Assembly: GCF_000355765.4 (NCBI RefSeq)
Contig: NZ_CP021106.3
Location: 372,001-436,000, forward strand
Origin: Nitrosospira lacus
GTDB lineage: Bacteria > Pseudomonadota > Gammaproteobacteria > Burkholderiales > Nitrosomonadaceae
DNA: 64,000 bases
Direction of reading: 5' to 3'
This document shows positions 36,382-46,800 of the stretch, in pieces. The notes below the pieces were generated by a model that saw only the letters and a list, made by a program, of their open reading frames with translations, made no database searches and was not told the DNA's origin. A program made the translations under genes and the position numbers. Each line of letters opens with the position of its first letter. Position 1 is the first letter of the stretch.

Positions 36382-36996
36382 TTAATGCTTTGAATCCGTT
36401 CCCATCGCATGTTCCAATTGAGATACCTTGAGTAACCGTTTGATATCTTTTGCCATGAGCGCAGGATCTGGATTCTTGGGAAAACGCATCATCAGGTTTC
36501 CTATAGGATCGATAAGGTATATGTGATCATGCCTTGAGGCTGTCGCGGGGAGCTGCGCGAGTATGTTGCTATCTTTCACATTAATCCGCCATGTGCCCTC
36601 GAATTCGCTCGCGATTTCAGGCGGGGGTGCTTCCGGGTCGTCAATCAGCCATACCCGTTCTACACGGTCCTTTTCCGTATTTTGTATCAACCGGACCTGA
36701 CGCATGTAGTAGAGTTTTTTCCGGCAATACTCGTCGCACTTCCCCGAATCCACCGATATCAATGCCCATTTCCCGCGTAGGTCTCGTATACGAAAAATGG
36801 TATTATTGGATTGATTCAAACCATTCCCCGCCAAGGGCTTCACTTCGAGCAATTCACCATAATTTACGCTCTCAGGTCTCACTTCCCAAAAATAAAGCGT
36901 ATAAGACGCGATAATCGGCGCACCCATCAATACCAACAACAGGATCATCGTACGCCTGCTTGTTCTAATTGCTTTTGGAGTGCTCTCGTTTGACAC
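36382..36996 (-). CDS. SCO-like oxidase assembly protein
   Basis: A 204-residue protein with one N-terminal helix (TMILLLVLMGAPIIASYTLYFW) and a periplasmic domain that looks like a diverged SCO/thioredoxin fold. It has a CxxxC motif, SGKCDEYCRKKLYYMRQ, placed like the copper site of SCO proteins, and a later RHDHIYLIDPIGNLMMRFP that corresponds to the distal-His region. Proteins of this kind sit beside SURF1 in many betaproteobacterial oxidase clusters but are poorly studied. It overlaps surf1 by 32 bp, implying coupled translation. A role in copper or redox handling during oxidase assembly is inferred. Confidence 0.8.
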   Translation of the reverse strand: MSNESTPKAIRTSRRTMILLLVLMGAPIIASYTLYFWEVRPESVNYGELLEVKPLAGNGLNQSNNTIFRIRDLRGKWALISVDSGKCDEYCRKKLYYMRQVRLIQNTEKDRVERVWLIDDPEAPPPEIASEFEGTWRINVKDSNILAQLPATASRHDHIYLIDPIGNLMMRFPKNPDPALMAKDIKRLLKVSQLEHAMGTDSKH

Positions 36997-37687
36997 TTAA
37001 CACCACATAAATAATCAATACCGCTAGCGCCATGGCAAACCATTGGAACGCATAACCTAGGTTCCTGCTGGCACCAGAGTCCGGCCGGACCCATTGCCGC
37101 ACCAAACCGTCCTTTACATCATCCTGCTGCAATATCATCACGGGCTGCAACGTTAACCCGGTGGCGATGCGGTAGCGCTCCAGATCGAGATTTTCCCATA
37201 CCTGGCCCGATACCAGTTCATCGGAAAGCTCGAGCGTTTTCTGTGTTGCGGATGTCGCAATCCCTGAAACCACCACCGTGCCATCGGGCACGGCTGCCTG
37301 CGGCAATTTCCTGCGATCACGGTCCGCAGCCGCCCAACCACGGTTTATCAAAACATGCATCGAACTTGTACCGATTTTTAGGGGAGTGATGATATGGTAG
37401 CCCGCCATTCCCTGATTTATCTTGTTATCCAGATAAATCGTATGTTTCGGTACATACACGCCGCTAACCTCGACATGCCGGTATTGCAAGTCCTCGAGCT
37501 TGACAGGCACCGCCGGCAACGCTACTGCAGGCTGCCTGGAGCGTAAATCAAGTTGCTCCTGCCTCGATTCCTTTTCCCGAGCTCGGGAAAGCTGCCAGTT
37601 ACCAAGTTGCAACATAATTACTATCACTACCGCCGCAGTCGCTGTTGACCATAATCGCGGCGTAAATCTCCAGCCTGAAATAGTCAT
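36965..37687 (-). CDS. SURF1-family oxidase assembly protein
   Basis: A 240-residue SURF1 protein that assists heme A insertion into cytochrome oxidase subunit I. Two terminal transmembrane helices frame the periplasmic domain: AVVIVIMLQLGNWQLSRA near the N-terminus and AFQWFAMALAVLIIYVVL near the C-terminus. Family hallmarks are GNWQLSRAREK, GMAGYHIITPL and LINRGWAAADRDRRKLP. It overlaps the following SCO-like gene by 32 bp. Confidence 0.92.
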   Translation of the reverse strand: MTISGWRFTPRLWSTATAAVVIVIMLQLGNWQLSRAREKESRQEQLDLRSRQPAVALPAVPVKLEDLQYRHVEVSGVYVPKHTIYLDNKINQGMAGYHIITPLKIGTSSMHVLINRGWAAADRDRRKLPQAAVPDGTVVVSGIATSATQKTLELSDELVSGQVWENLDLERYRIATGLTLQPVMILQQDDVKDGLVRQWVRPDSGASRNLGYAFQWFAMALAVLIIYVVLSVKREHSKSN

Positions 37688-37742
37688 TGGATAGTGTGCA
37701 GAACTCGGCTAAACTTGTTCCTGAACCCTACAACTACCGGAA

Positions 37743-37940
37743 TTGGCCTTGAAAATCGTCGTCGTACTATTTCTGTTCTTCATACTCGCCAGCTTGGCAT
37801 CCGCTTTATATTACCTGGTCAAAGACAAGGGACAGGGTACGCGCACCGTCAGGTCCCTGACCTTTCGCATTGGTTTGTCAATGTTTCTCTTTGCCTTGCT
37901 GATGATAGGCACTTATCTAGGCTTCATCCCGCTTCAGTGA
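37743..37940 (+). CDS. Twin-transmembrane DUF2909 protein
   Basis: A 65-residue protein with two hydrophobic helices (IVVVLFLFFILASLASALYY and LSMFLFALLMIGTYLGFIP) around a short charged loop with KDKGQGTRTVRSLTFRIGLS. It matches the DUF2909 family, small membrane proteins commonly found in betaproteobacterial oxidase clusters. It is encoded opposite to the oxidase genes. The start is a TTG at 37743 (MALKIVV); a second TTG two codons later is equally possible. Its function is unknown. Confidence 0.75.
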   Translation: MALKIVVVLFLFFILASLASALYYLVKDKGQGTRTVRSLTFRIGLSMFLFALLMIGTYLGFIPLQ

Positions 37941-37942
37941 TT

Positions 37943-37971
37943 CGCCGGACTTAAGGACGGCTACAAAAGCG
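37943..37971 (-). repeat. Dispersed repeat copy 3
   Basis: On the minus strand CGCTTTTGTAGCCGTCC then TTAAGTCCGGCG matches the core of the copy at 32441 with a shortened centre. It fills the gap between the DUF2909 gene and ctaE, which are convergent. Confidence 0.45.
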
Positions 37972-37998
37972 CCGATTCCTCAAATCCGGGCGGACCGT

Positions 37999-38856
37999 CT
38001 ATACCAGCCAATAGACGAAGATAAACAGCCCCAGCCAGACCACATCCACAAAGTGCCAGTACCAGGCGACCCCTTCAAAGCCAAAGTGATTCTCGGGCGT
38101 GAAGTGGCCCGCCATGACGCGAAACCATATCACCAGCAGCATGATGGAACCCAGCGTCACATGGAAACCGTGAAAACCGGTCAGCATGTAAAACGACGCA
38201 CCATAGGCGCCGGTCGTCAGCTTGAGGTTGAGATCGGAGTAGGCATGGCCATATTCATACGCCTGCAGGCCGACAAACAGGAATCCCAGCGCAAACGTCA
38301 GAAACAAACCCAGCTTCAGCTGTCCGCGCTTGTTCAGCTTGAGTGCCCAGTGCGCCCAGGTAACCGTCACCCCCGACGTCAGCAGTATCAGGGTGTTGAT
38401 GGCAGGGAGACCCCACGGCCCCATGGGCATGAACTTCTCGCGGATTCCGGGGCCGGCCGTGGGCCAGTCGCCCGTAAAATCTGGCCACAGCACTTTGTGC
38501 TCCAGATCGGCAAGCCAGGGAACCGAATAGATCCGCATGTAGTACAGTGCCCCGAAGAAGGCGGCAAAAAACATGACTTCGGAAAAAATGAACCAGGTCA
38601 TTCCCCAGCGGAAAGACTGGCCTACCTGCGCGCTGAACTTGCCGCTCTCGCTCTCCCGCGCCACCGTGCGGAACCAGACAAAGCACATGTAGAAGAGAAT
38701 GGCAAAGCCAATCGTGAGCAGCCCATAACCTATGGGTAGCCTGTTGACTGAGAATGCCGCGCCGAAACCCATGAATAACAGCGCTATCGACCCGGTCATC
38801 GGATAGGTCGATGGGGCCGGAACGTAATAATGACCGTGACCTGCTTCTTGGCTCAT
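37999..38856 (-). CDS. ctaE: Cytochrome c oxidase subunit III
   Basis: A 285-residue subunit III of the heme-copper oxidase, with seven helices. Family features: HYYVPAPSTYPMTGSIAL, FSEVMFFAAFFGALYY with the conserved Glu, LLTSGVTVTWAHWAL, FYMLTGFHGFHVTLG and the closing VAWYWHFVDVVWLGLF. It stabilises subunit I and may steer oxygen. It is the last structural subunit gene of the ctaC-D-E set. Confidence 0.96.
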   Translation of the reverse strand: MSQEAGHGHYYVPAPSTYPMTGSIALLFMGFGAAFSVNRLPIGYGLLTIGFAILFYMCFVWFRTVARESESGKFSAQVGQSFRWGMTWFIFSEVMFFAAFFGALYYMRIYSVPWLADLEHKVLWPDFTGDWPTAGPGIREKFMPMGPWGLPAINTLILLTSGVTVTWAHWALKLNKRGQLKLGLFLTFALGFLFVGLQAYEYGHAYSDLNLKLTTGAYGASFYMLTGFHGFHVTLGSIMLLVIWFRVMAGHFTPENHFGFEGVAWYWHFVDVVWLGLFIFVYWLV

Positions 38857-38887
38857 GTTGAATCTCCCGCGTATAATTAATTAATTT

Positions 38888-39097
38888 CTAACTTGTTACA
38901 AACTTAACCAGCAATAACACTCCCCCCACAAACAACGCCGCACCAATGATTCCGGCAATAATCACCTGCCCCATTGTCAGGGTTGCCGCATCATGATCAT
39001 GATCGGTATGCTTCCGAACGCCAAAAAAAGCCCATGATACAGCCTTCATCGCTTGCATGAAGGTTCCCTTGGCCGGCCTGTCGCTGTTGTCTTTCAA
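38888..39097 (-). CDS. DUF2970 membrane protein
   Basis: A 69-residue protein with one transmembrane helix (IIAGIIGAALFVGGVLLLV) after an N-terminal amphipathic part with QAMKAVSWAFFGVRK. This is the DUF2970 family, which occurs between ctaG and ctaE in betaproteobacteria. It overlaps the ctaG stop by 4 bp, so translation is probably coupled. The function is unknown; a structural or assembly role is inferred from location. Confidence 0.85.
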   Translation of the reverse strand: MKDNSDRPAKGTFMQAMKAVSWAFFGVRKHTDHDHDAATLTMGQVIIAGIIGAALFVGGVLLLVKFVTS

Positions 39098-39651
39098 CTT
39101 TTATTCACACGGCTGCCTGTATCAGCCGCCTTGTCGCCACCAAGCTCAAAGAATGTGTACGAAATGGTCACGGTATCATAGTCAGCCGGAAAACCGGATT
39201 CAATCATGAATTGAACCGGCATCTGCCTTACCTCATTTGGTTTTAATACTTGCTTGCTGAAACAAAAACATTCAAGCTTCTTCAGGTACTTGGCTAGCAA
39301 TTGGGGGCTGTAACTGGGTATTGCCTGGCCGTTTATTTCGCGATTTGAATTATTTCTTACTTCATACATTACCTGCACCAATTCACCAGGATGTATGCGC
39401 ACAGTGGATTGCAGCGGTTTGAACTCCCAAGGCAGCCCGCGTGTATTGGCATCCAGCTGCACCGTCACCCAACGAGTGGTATCCACTTGCGTGTTTTCTG
39501 CCAGCGTATCCGCCTGCAGCAAATTATTGATACCTGTAACTTCACAAATCTTTTCATAAAACGGCACCAACGCAAAACCAAAACCAAACATGGCTACTGT
39601 AAAAATCAGTAGCTTCTTCATGACAATGGAATTGGATTGGATTACGTTCAT
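39094..39651 (-). CDS. ctaG: Cytochrome oxidase assembly factor CtaG/Cox11
   Basis: A 185-residue Cox11-type copper chaperone for the CuB site of subunit I. After one helix (LLIFTVAMFGFGFALVPFY) the periplasmic domain has the copper motif ECFCFSKQ, and earlier LVPFYEKICEVTGINN, both typical. The real start is the ATG at 39651 (MNVIQSNSI); the longer frame upstream runs through the neighbouring 36-residue gene in another frame. That small gene ends with TGA overlapping this ATG, so translation is likely coupled. Confidence 0.94.
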   Translation of the reverse strand: MNVIQSNSIVMKKLLIFTVAMFGFGFALVPFYEKICEVTGINNLLQADTLAENTQVDTTRWVTVQLDANTRGLPWEFKPLQSTVRIHPGELVQVMYEVRNNSNREINGQAIPSYSPQLLAKYLKKLECFCFSKQVLKPNEVRQMPVQFMIESGFPADYDTVTISYTFFELGGDKAADTGSRVNKS

Positions 39652-39758
39652 TTCCAGTTCTTTATAATGACTGTAACAAAAAGACCCACTACGATTGCCA
39701 GCAGAATTAGCGCCGTTCTGATTGCTCCACGCTTCCTTCGTGCATTTTCTGCTGGCAT
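39648..39758 (-). CDS. Small cytochrome oxidase assembly peptide
   Basis: A 36-residue peptide between ctaD and ctaG, short enough to be missed by length-filtered gene calling. It starts MPAENARRKRGAIRT and continues with one hydrophobic helix (ALILLAIVVGLFVTVII) and ends KNWK. Peptides of this size and layout (basic N-terminus plus single helix) occur at this spot in betaproteobacterial oxidase clusters. Its start is 14 bp after the ctaD stop and its stop overlaps the ctaG start as ATGA. No strong Shine-Dalgarno is seen; coupling to ctaD is likely. The role is inferred from context. Confidence 0.75.
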   Translation of the reverse strand: MPAENARRKRGAIRTALILLAIVVGLFVTVIIKNWK

Positions 39759-39772
39759 ATCGTAGCCGTTTA

Positions 39773-41353
39773 TTACCTGACGACCGGGGGGGTCTCGAAG
39801 CTATGATAAGGTGCCGGTGACGGCAGTGTCCACTCCAGCGTAGTCGAACCTTCCCAAGGTTTCGCTGGAGCTTTCTCTCCGCCACGGATGCACTTCAGCA
39901 CCACGACGAGAAATATCAACTGGCTCAAGCCAAACCCGAAAGCGCCAATACTGGAAATCATGTTGAAATCGGCGAATTGCAGCGCATAGTCGGGGACACG
40001 GCGCGGCATGCCCGCCAGTCCCAGGAAGTGCTGCACAAAAAAGGTGACATTGAAAAAGACCATTGACATCCAGAAATGCAATTTGCCCAGCTTCTCATCG
40101 TACATATGGCCAGTCCACTTTGGCAGCCAGTAGTACGCTCCGCCAAATATCGCGAACAACGCACCCGATACCAGCACATAGTGGAAGTGTGCGATGACAT
40201 AGTAGGTATCCTGTACCTGAATATCTATCGGCACGATTGCGCAAACCACGCCGCTGAAACCGCCAATCGTAAACAGGAAAATGAAACCGATCGCAAACAG
40301 CATGGGTGTCTCGAAGGTCATGGCGCCACGCCACATGGTGGCGGTCCAATTGAATACCTTCACGCCGGTCGGGATGGCGATCAACATGGTCGCGTACATG
40401 AAGAACAGCTGCCCGGTGACCGGCATGCCGGCGGTGAACATGTGATGCGCCCAGACGATGCAGGACAGGATGGCGATGGAGGCGGTTGCGTAAACCATCG
40501 AGGAATAGCCGAACAATGGTTTGCGCGCAAATGTCGGGATGATTTCCGAGACAATGCCAAATGCCGGCAAGATCATGATGTAGACTTCCGGGTGCCCGAA
40601 GAACCAGAACACATGCTGGAATAACACCGGATCGCCGCCGCCCGCCGCATTAAAGAAGTTGGTGCCGAAATTGCGGTCAGTCAGCAGCATGGTAACGGCT
40701 CCCGCCAGCACCGGCATTACCATGACCAGCAGGTACGCTGTGATCAGCCAGGTCCAAACGAACAGCGGCATCTTCATCAGCGTCATGCCCGGCGCACGCA
40801 TGTTGAGAATGGTGGTGATGATATTGATCGATCCCATGATGGAAGAAGCACCCATGATATGGAGGGCAAAGATCCCCATATCCATGCCCATGCCCATTTG
40901 CACCGACAACGGCGGATAAATTGTCCAGCCGCCCGCGGGCGCCCCGCCTGGCACAAAAAATGAAGCAATCAGCAACAATGCCGCCGGAGGCAGCAGCCAG
41001 AAGCTCCAGTTGTTCATGCGGGCGAAAGCCATGTCCGGCGCACCGATCATCATCGGTATCTGCCAGTTGGCAAAGCCCACAAACGCCGGCATGATGGCAC
41101 CGAACACCATCACCAGGCCATGCATGGTGGTCAACTGATTAAAGAATTCCGGCTGGATGATCTGCAAGCCCGGTTGGAACAGTTCGGCCCGGATAGTCAG
41201 CGCCATCACGCCCCCGGTGAGGAACATGATGAAGCTGAACCAGAGATACATCGTGCCGATATCTTTGTGGTTGGTGGTGGTCAGCCAACGCATCATCCCG
41301 GTGGGGTGATGGTCGTGCGCGTGTGCAATGTCGTGATCGTGTACTGCTGCCAT
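39773..41353 (-). CDS. ctaD: Cytochrome c oxidase subunit I
   Basis: A 526-residue heme-copper oxidase catalytic subunit with 12 helices. Heme and copper ligands are visible: the heme a His in [12 protein letters not shown], CuB and the cross-linked Tyr in [14 protein letters not shown], the His pair in VWAHHMFT, and heme ligands in [19 protein letters not shown]. The [10 protein letters not shown] and K-channel-like features point to the aa3 (type A) branch. It receives electrons through subunit II from cytochrome c produced in ammonia oxidation. Confidence 0.97.
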   Translation of the reverse strand: MAAVHDHDIAHAHDHHPTGMMRWLTTTNHKDIGTMYLWFSFIMFLTGGVMALTIRAELFQPGLQIIQPEFFNQLTTMHGLVMVFGAIMPAFVGFANWQIPMMIGAPDMAFARMNNWSFWLLPPAALLLIASFFVPGGAPAGGWTIYPPLSVQMGMGMDMGIFALHIMGASSIMGSINIITTILNMRAPGMTLMKMPLFVWTWLITAYLLVMVMPVLAGAVTMLLTDRNFGTNFFNAAGGGDPVLFQHVFWFFGHPEVYIMILPAFGIVSEIIPTFARKPLFGYSSMVYATASIAILSCIVWAHHMFTAGMPVTGQLFFMYATMLIAIPTGVKVFNWTATMWRGAMTFETPMLFAIGFIFLFTIGGFSGVVCAIVPIDIQVQDTYYVIAHFHYVLVSGALFAIFGGAYYWLPKWTGHMYDEKLGKLHFWMSMVFFNVTFFVQHFLGLAGMPRRVPDYALQFADFNMISSIGAFGFGLSQLIFLVVVLKCIRGGEKAPAKPWEGSTTLEWTLPSPAPYHSFETPPVVR

Positions 41354-41369
41354 GGTTTCCTCCTCGATG

Positions 41370-42506
41370 CTATTTTCTGAGTTCGTTGATTTCGGATGGC
41401 TGCACTACGTCGCCTGTGGTATTGCCCCAGGCATTGCGCTCGTAGGTGACCACCGCCGCGATTTGTACATCCGACAGATGCTTGAAAGCCGCCATTGCCG
41501 TGCCGGTCTTTCCGTTCATTACTATGTTGATATGCTCGCCCTTGGGACCCGTGGCAATCTTCGATCCATCCAGCGCGGCAAACGTCCCCGGAACGCCCTT
41601 GCCATTAGCCTGGTGACAGGCAACACAGTTGCCGGCATAGACTTTCTCGCCTTCGGCTTTCAGCTCGTCCAGCGTGAAGGTCTTGTTGACGTCAACCGCC
41701 GCCACGGCGGATTTCTTCTTCTTTTCAGCCACCCACTGTGCGTATTTCTCCGGCTCCAGCGCTTCCACCACTATCGGCATGAAGCCGTGTTCCTTGCCGC
41801 AGAGTTCGGCGCACTGGCCGCGATAGGTGCCGGGCTTGTCCGCCGTGAACCAGGTGTCGCGTATGAAACCGGGAATGGCATCCTGCTTGACCCCCAGGGC
41901 CGGAACCCACCAGGCATGGATCACGTCGTTGGCCGTAAGCAGTATCCGTATCTTCTTGCCTGTCGGCACCACCAGGGGATTATCCACTTCCAGCAGGTAG
42001 TTCTCGCCCTTGGTTTCCTTGTTCTCCTGCTGCGCCCGGGGAGTGGACAATGCACTCAGGAAGCTGATGCCCTCCCCTTCGCCCGTAATATAGTCGTACC
42101 CCCATTTCCACTGGTAGCCGGTCGTCTTGATGGTGATATCCGGACTGGAGGTGTCTTTCATGGCGATGATGGTCTTGGTGGCCGGATAGGCCATGCCAAC
42201 CAGGATGAAGAACGGGATGATGGTCCAGATGATCTCGACCGTGGTGCTGTGATGGAAATTCGCAGCTTTGTAACCCGCATCCTTGCGGTGCTTGAGCACC
42301 GAATAAAACATGGTGCCAAAAACGCCGATAAAGATCGCCAGGCATATCCATAAGGCCAGCGTATGCTGATCATATATCTGCCGGGCGATGATCGTCTGCG
42401 GCTCGGGCAAGTTCAACTGATAAGGATCCGCCGCCGCCATTGCCAGTCCGGAATACATGGCGAGCGTCAGAACTCCTGCCAGCGCTGCTGTTACTTTACT
42501 ACTCAT
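41370..42506 (-). CDS. ctaC: Cytochrome c oxidase subunit II with cytochrome c domain
   Basis: A 378-residue subunit II of caa3 type. It has a signal peptide ([20 protein letters not shown]), two helices ([18 protein letters not shown] and [16 protein letters not shown]), a CuA cupredoxin domain with [15 protein letters not shown] and the ligand set [12 protein letters not shown], and a fused C-terminal cytochrome c domain with CVACH and a Met ligand candidate in the last third. The start ATG at 42506 follows GGGGGGAAAT, a strong Shine-Dalgarno; the longer frame adds 13 residues before the signal peptide. It is the first gene of the oxidase operon. Confidence 0.96.
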   Translation of the reverse strand: MSSKVTAALAGVLTLAMYSGLAMAAADPYQLNLPEPQTIIARQIYDQHTLALWICLAIFIGVFGTMFYSVLKHRKDAGYKAANFHHSTTVEIIWTIIPFFILVGMAYPATKTIIAMKDTSSPDITIKTTGYQWKWGYDYITGEGEGISFLSALSTPRAQQENKETKGENYLLEVDNPLVVPTGKKIRILLTANDVIHAWWVPALGVKQDAIPGFIRDTWFTADKPGTYRGQCAELCGKEHGFMPIVVEALEPEKYAQWVAEKKKKSAVAAVDVNKTFTLDELKAEGEKVYAGNCVACHQANGKGVPGTFAALDGSKIATGPKGEHINIVMNGKTGTAMAAFKHLSDVQIAAVVTYERNAWGNTTGDVVQPSEINELRK

Positions 42507-43683
42507 ATTTCCCCCCACTTGATTACTGATGACAGTACGACCCAATAATAATTACAAAAACCCGATGTTAGGCCCGGCCTCGTGAGATGGTATCCAGATT
42601 ATCCCTACTTAGACTGATACCCATGAGATATTCTCACGCACACAAAAAATATCTTCTCAACCTCTATTTCGCCAAAATAACCCTATTGCGAATGTCAGTA
42701 ATTATGTTATTCTACGGCCTTATAGCGGCCGCAAAACACTAAGAATAAGAGGCAAGTCTATAAGTTCAAAGTTTCAACTAAAAAAATTCGGAAGCCTGTT
42801 TCTTAATTAAATCCAGGCAATGAAATTTTCTTGTTTGATGCGAATTCGGGATTGAAAAAAAGAGCGACAAACTCCACCCGGAAATGCAACCGTAATTTCG
42901 ATGCCATGACTATGCTCTTCGACTATTTTTTAACCGAAAAGTATTTTCTCGCCGAACTATTTAATCTTCCTTATTCAGTCAAGTTACGGTTTTTCAAGAA
43001 ATTATTGTCTTTCATTTCTTAAGCAATCAGAACTAATTCGTTCTGCATTAACAGCAATCTCCATGTGTCCAGCGCTGTTTTTTTATGCTGGGTGTCACAA
43101 ATAAATCAGAACAAAATTCTACCACACGAAAATTGGGCGTACAAGAAAGAAACGCTTCTTGCTAACCAAAATTAATAATGCCCCTATTCTAAAAAGCAGT
43201 ATTTTTCCCTCTTTAAAACAAGGTAATTTTACCCTATTTGAATTGTGGCGATTCCCATCTGGGAGGATAAGTTTATCCTCTCGCGAGCATCCATTTTTCT
43301 TCACGTCCTACCTTAATATTCCAAGGCAGAAGCTGAAGCAATCGTTTTCCGCATATTTCTCCAATCATGCTGCGCTCATGCGGCAACGCATATCAACGTA
43401 CCCGCTGAGAGTGCCTCTCGCACCAATCGAGTTATTCTATTGTCAAATCCCTATTGTTGACGAGGTTATGGCAAACTGGTTATTTCGGTGGCATGATCTC
43501 GCCGGGTGCCGACAATCGCCCACATGGATAAAAACTCGCTCATCCATCCCGACCCCGGTGCTTGCCGCTTATGAAGAAATCATTCTCTTGACGAAGCTGC
43601 TGCACTCCGCCTATTATTGCCGTGTTTAAATACGGACCATATGATTTAGTTCTACTATTTAATGAGTTAGGAGGCATTAAATA
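42507..43683. other. AT-rich intergenic tract upstream of ctaC
   Basis: About 1.2 kb, clearly richer in A/T than both flanks, especially 42700-43350. It must contain the oxidase promoter on the minus strand. A plus-strand frame (43159-43629, 156 codons) ends in a part that vaguely recalls the C-terminus of LysR-type regulators, but there is no intact domain, so it is not called as a gene. A palindrome is listed separately. The composition suggests acquired or decayed DNA. Confidence 0.45.
43263..43280. promoter_or_regulatory. 18-bp palindrome in AT-rich tract
   Basis: GAGGATAAGTTTATCCTC: two perfect 8-bp arms (GAGGATAA/TTATCCTC) around GT. It could be an operator. No adjacent gene start explains it. 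Confidence 0.3.
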
Positions 43684-43967
43684 TTGGCCTGCCGATTCTT
43701 GAAAAGAACAAAAACACTGTCAGACGGTCTCCTGGATCGTGATGCTGTCCGGCTAAATACGCACATCACGCCCCTCACCGCATTGGATCGCAACCATAAT
43801 GGCAAAGAGTACGCTCGATTCAACAACGCCGGGGAGCTTCTACGCCCAACCGACTATAGGGAGTGGGGTTTTGTTGGTTCCCGGTTACTCCAAAAGACAT
43901 GAATGACGGCACACCAGCCTTCCCGGAATTTCATAATGTCTATATCGACCCCGCCAGGGGCCAATGA
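43684..43967 (+). pseudogene. Cytochrome P460 family gene remnant
   Basis: The reading frame from TTG 43684 (after a good Shine-Dalgarno AGGAGG) encodes EYARFNNAGELLRPTDYREW, a hallmark of the N-terminal half of cytochrome P460 proteins, which oxidise hydroxylamine and nitric oxide species in ammonia oxidisers. The frame stops at 43902. Shifting by one base near 43890 continues the family sequence as PKDMNDGTPAFPEFHNVYID until TGA at 43967. The whole C-terminal half with the CxxCH heme site is missing, and the N-terminal signal peptide contains charged residues where hydrophobic ones are expected. So the gene is frameshifted and truncated. Family recognition is from memory of the motif. Confidence 0.75.
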
Positions 43968-44044
43968 ATGAGCGAAAACTTTCGGCTCGTGCAATAATTA
44001 TCCGGTTTCCTCAACTTTTATCGGAACCTATTGGGGGTATAAAA

Positions 44045-44623
44045 ATGGCAGAAACCGCGAGTATCATTAATGCAAGCGCAGCACCAGAGCTACAGACCTC
44101 AGCATGGCTCAACACCCCACGGCCGCTTACGCTTGCTGCATTGCGTGGCAAGGTGGTCGTTCTGCATACCTTTCAAATTTTCTGCCCAGGTTGCGTACAA
44201 GTCGGTATTCCGCAAGCCCAGAGAATATCCCAGGAGTTTGATCCTGACCGGGTTGCAGTGATCGGACTGCATACCGTCTTTGAGCATCATGCTGTAATGG
44301 GCCGTGACGCACTTGAGGTATTCGTGTACGAATATCGATTGCGCTTTCCCATCGGAATCGATAAATACGATGGGGAGCCGCAAGGTGTGCCCCTTACAAT
44401 GCGCGCATACCAGATGCAGGGAACGCCCACCCTTATCCTGATCGACAAATCCGGGCGTATCCGCCTGCATAAGTTTGGGCATGTGAGCGATCTTTCGGTA
44501 GGATTCTCGATTGGCGCATTACTCTCCGAGGAGGTTGAAATCGATGAATCCGCGGCCACGCCCGCGGCAGCGGGGACAGGCAGCGGAAATACTGTTTGTG
44601 ACGAAAACGGATGCAGCATCTGA
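44045..44623 (+). CDS. Thioredoxin-like redoxin protein
   Basis: A 192-residue thioredoxin-fold protein of the redoxin/TlpA type. A CxxC site occurs in LHTFQIFCPGCVQVGIPQ, and the fold continues with VAVIGLHTVFEHH, FPIGIDKYDG, and the cis-Pro segment MQGTPTLILIDKSGRIRLHK. There is no signal peptide at the chosen start (MAETASIIN), which follows a GGGGGTA Shine-Dalgarno; a frame 27 codons longer overlaps the P460 remnant and is not used. The C-terminal tail has an odd CDENGCSI with two cysteines. It may reduce disulfides or peroxides; the target is unknown. Confidence 0.75.
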   Translation: MAETASIINASAAPELQTSAWLNTPRPLTLAALRGKVVVLHTFQIFCPGCVQVGIPQAQRISQEFDPDRVAVIGLHTVFEHHAVMGRDALEVFVYEYRLRFPIGIDKYDGEPQGVPLTMRAYQMQGTPTLILIDKSGRIRLHKFGHVSDLSVGFSIGALLSEEVEIDESAATPAAAGTGSGNTVCDENGCSI

Positions 44624-44634
44624 CAGGAAACCGG

Positions 44635-45342
44635 CTAGCCCGGCTTCCTGTCGTTATCGCCCGGCTTAACCCGCTCTGCAATGCCTGTAAGTAAACCGGC
44701 AGCCACTTGGCGCATGAGATCGGTGATGGCGTGAGTCAATTGCAGGCCGGCCTCAAGCCGGGTCTGACCAGCGGAAGTTATCTCATGATTGAATGCCGCA
44801 AGCGTCTCCTTTAATTGTGAACCAACCGAAGTCCCGTTGCGCTTCGCATGCGCGACCAAATCGTGTAAGGTTTCCGACACAACTTTCTGGGCGGTGGCAG
44901 CCGACGCCTGTACGATTTCAAGAAAAAGATTCTCCACGCTTTCAAGCTCGTTCCGCACACGGGTGAGTTCCTCACCGGAAAATTTTTGCGCGCGGCCTGT
45001 CGCTTCCTCTAAAGCCAGCTTCGACGCTTCGGCGAACTGTGCCAGCGCGGCATCCAGTCCGGCAACCGCATCGCGAACGGGCGTCAACGCTGTTTGCGCG
45101 TGGGCTGACTTATGTTGCAGTTCTTGCTGCGCGCCTTCTCGCACACCTTGCATTACCGCTGTCATGATACGCCTCAGGGATTCAATATCGCGGTTTTGCG
45201 TGCTGAGCGCTTTGACTGTCAGGTCTCGAACCGCCTGCTGAACATTATCCCCCTGTGCAATAGCGCCACGAACCTCGGCCTCGAGCGCCGCTATGTCGGC
45301 GGTTGCGTCATGAGCGGCCCGGCTTCCGGTTTTCTTCTGCAT
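44635..45342 (-). CDS. DUF6781-type helical protein
   Basis: A 235-residue, almost wholly helical protein rich in Ala, Glu, Gln and Arg, with heptad-like patterns suggesting a long coiled coil, and a C-terminal amphipathic segment LTHAITDLMRQVAAGLLTG. By general appearance it fits the DUF6781 family found in betaproteobacteria and recalls phasin-like proteins, but no function is known. It begins with basic MQKKTGSRAAHD. It is 36 bp downstream of serS on the same strand and could be read through from it. The convergent redoxin gene ends 11 bp away. Confidence 0.65.
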   Translation of the reverse strand: MQKKTGSRAAHDATADIAALEAEVRGAIAQGDNVQQAVRDLTVKALSTQNRDIESLRRIMTAVMQGVREGAQQELQHKSAHAQTALTPVRDAVAGLDAALAQFAEASKLALEEATGRAQKFSGEELTRVRNELESVENLFLEIVQASAATAQKVVSETLHDLVAHAKRNGTSVGSQLKETLAAFNHEITSAGQTRLEAGLQLTHAITDLMRQVAAGLLTGIAERVKPGDNDRKPG

Positions 45343-45378
45343 GGTAAATCCCTCCTTAAATGATGAATTGATGTTTGA

Positions 45379-46800
<1,422 letters not shown>

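Noticed and set aside
43159-43629. 156-codon plus-strand frame in the AT-rich tract
   Set aside because: Its end faintly recalls a LysR C-terminus, but there is no helix-turn-helix and no conserved core, so the likeness is too weak.
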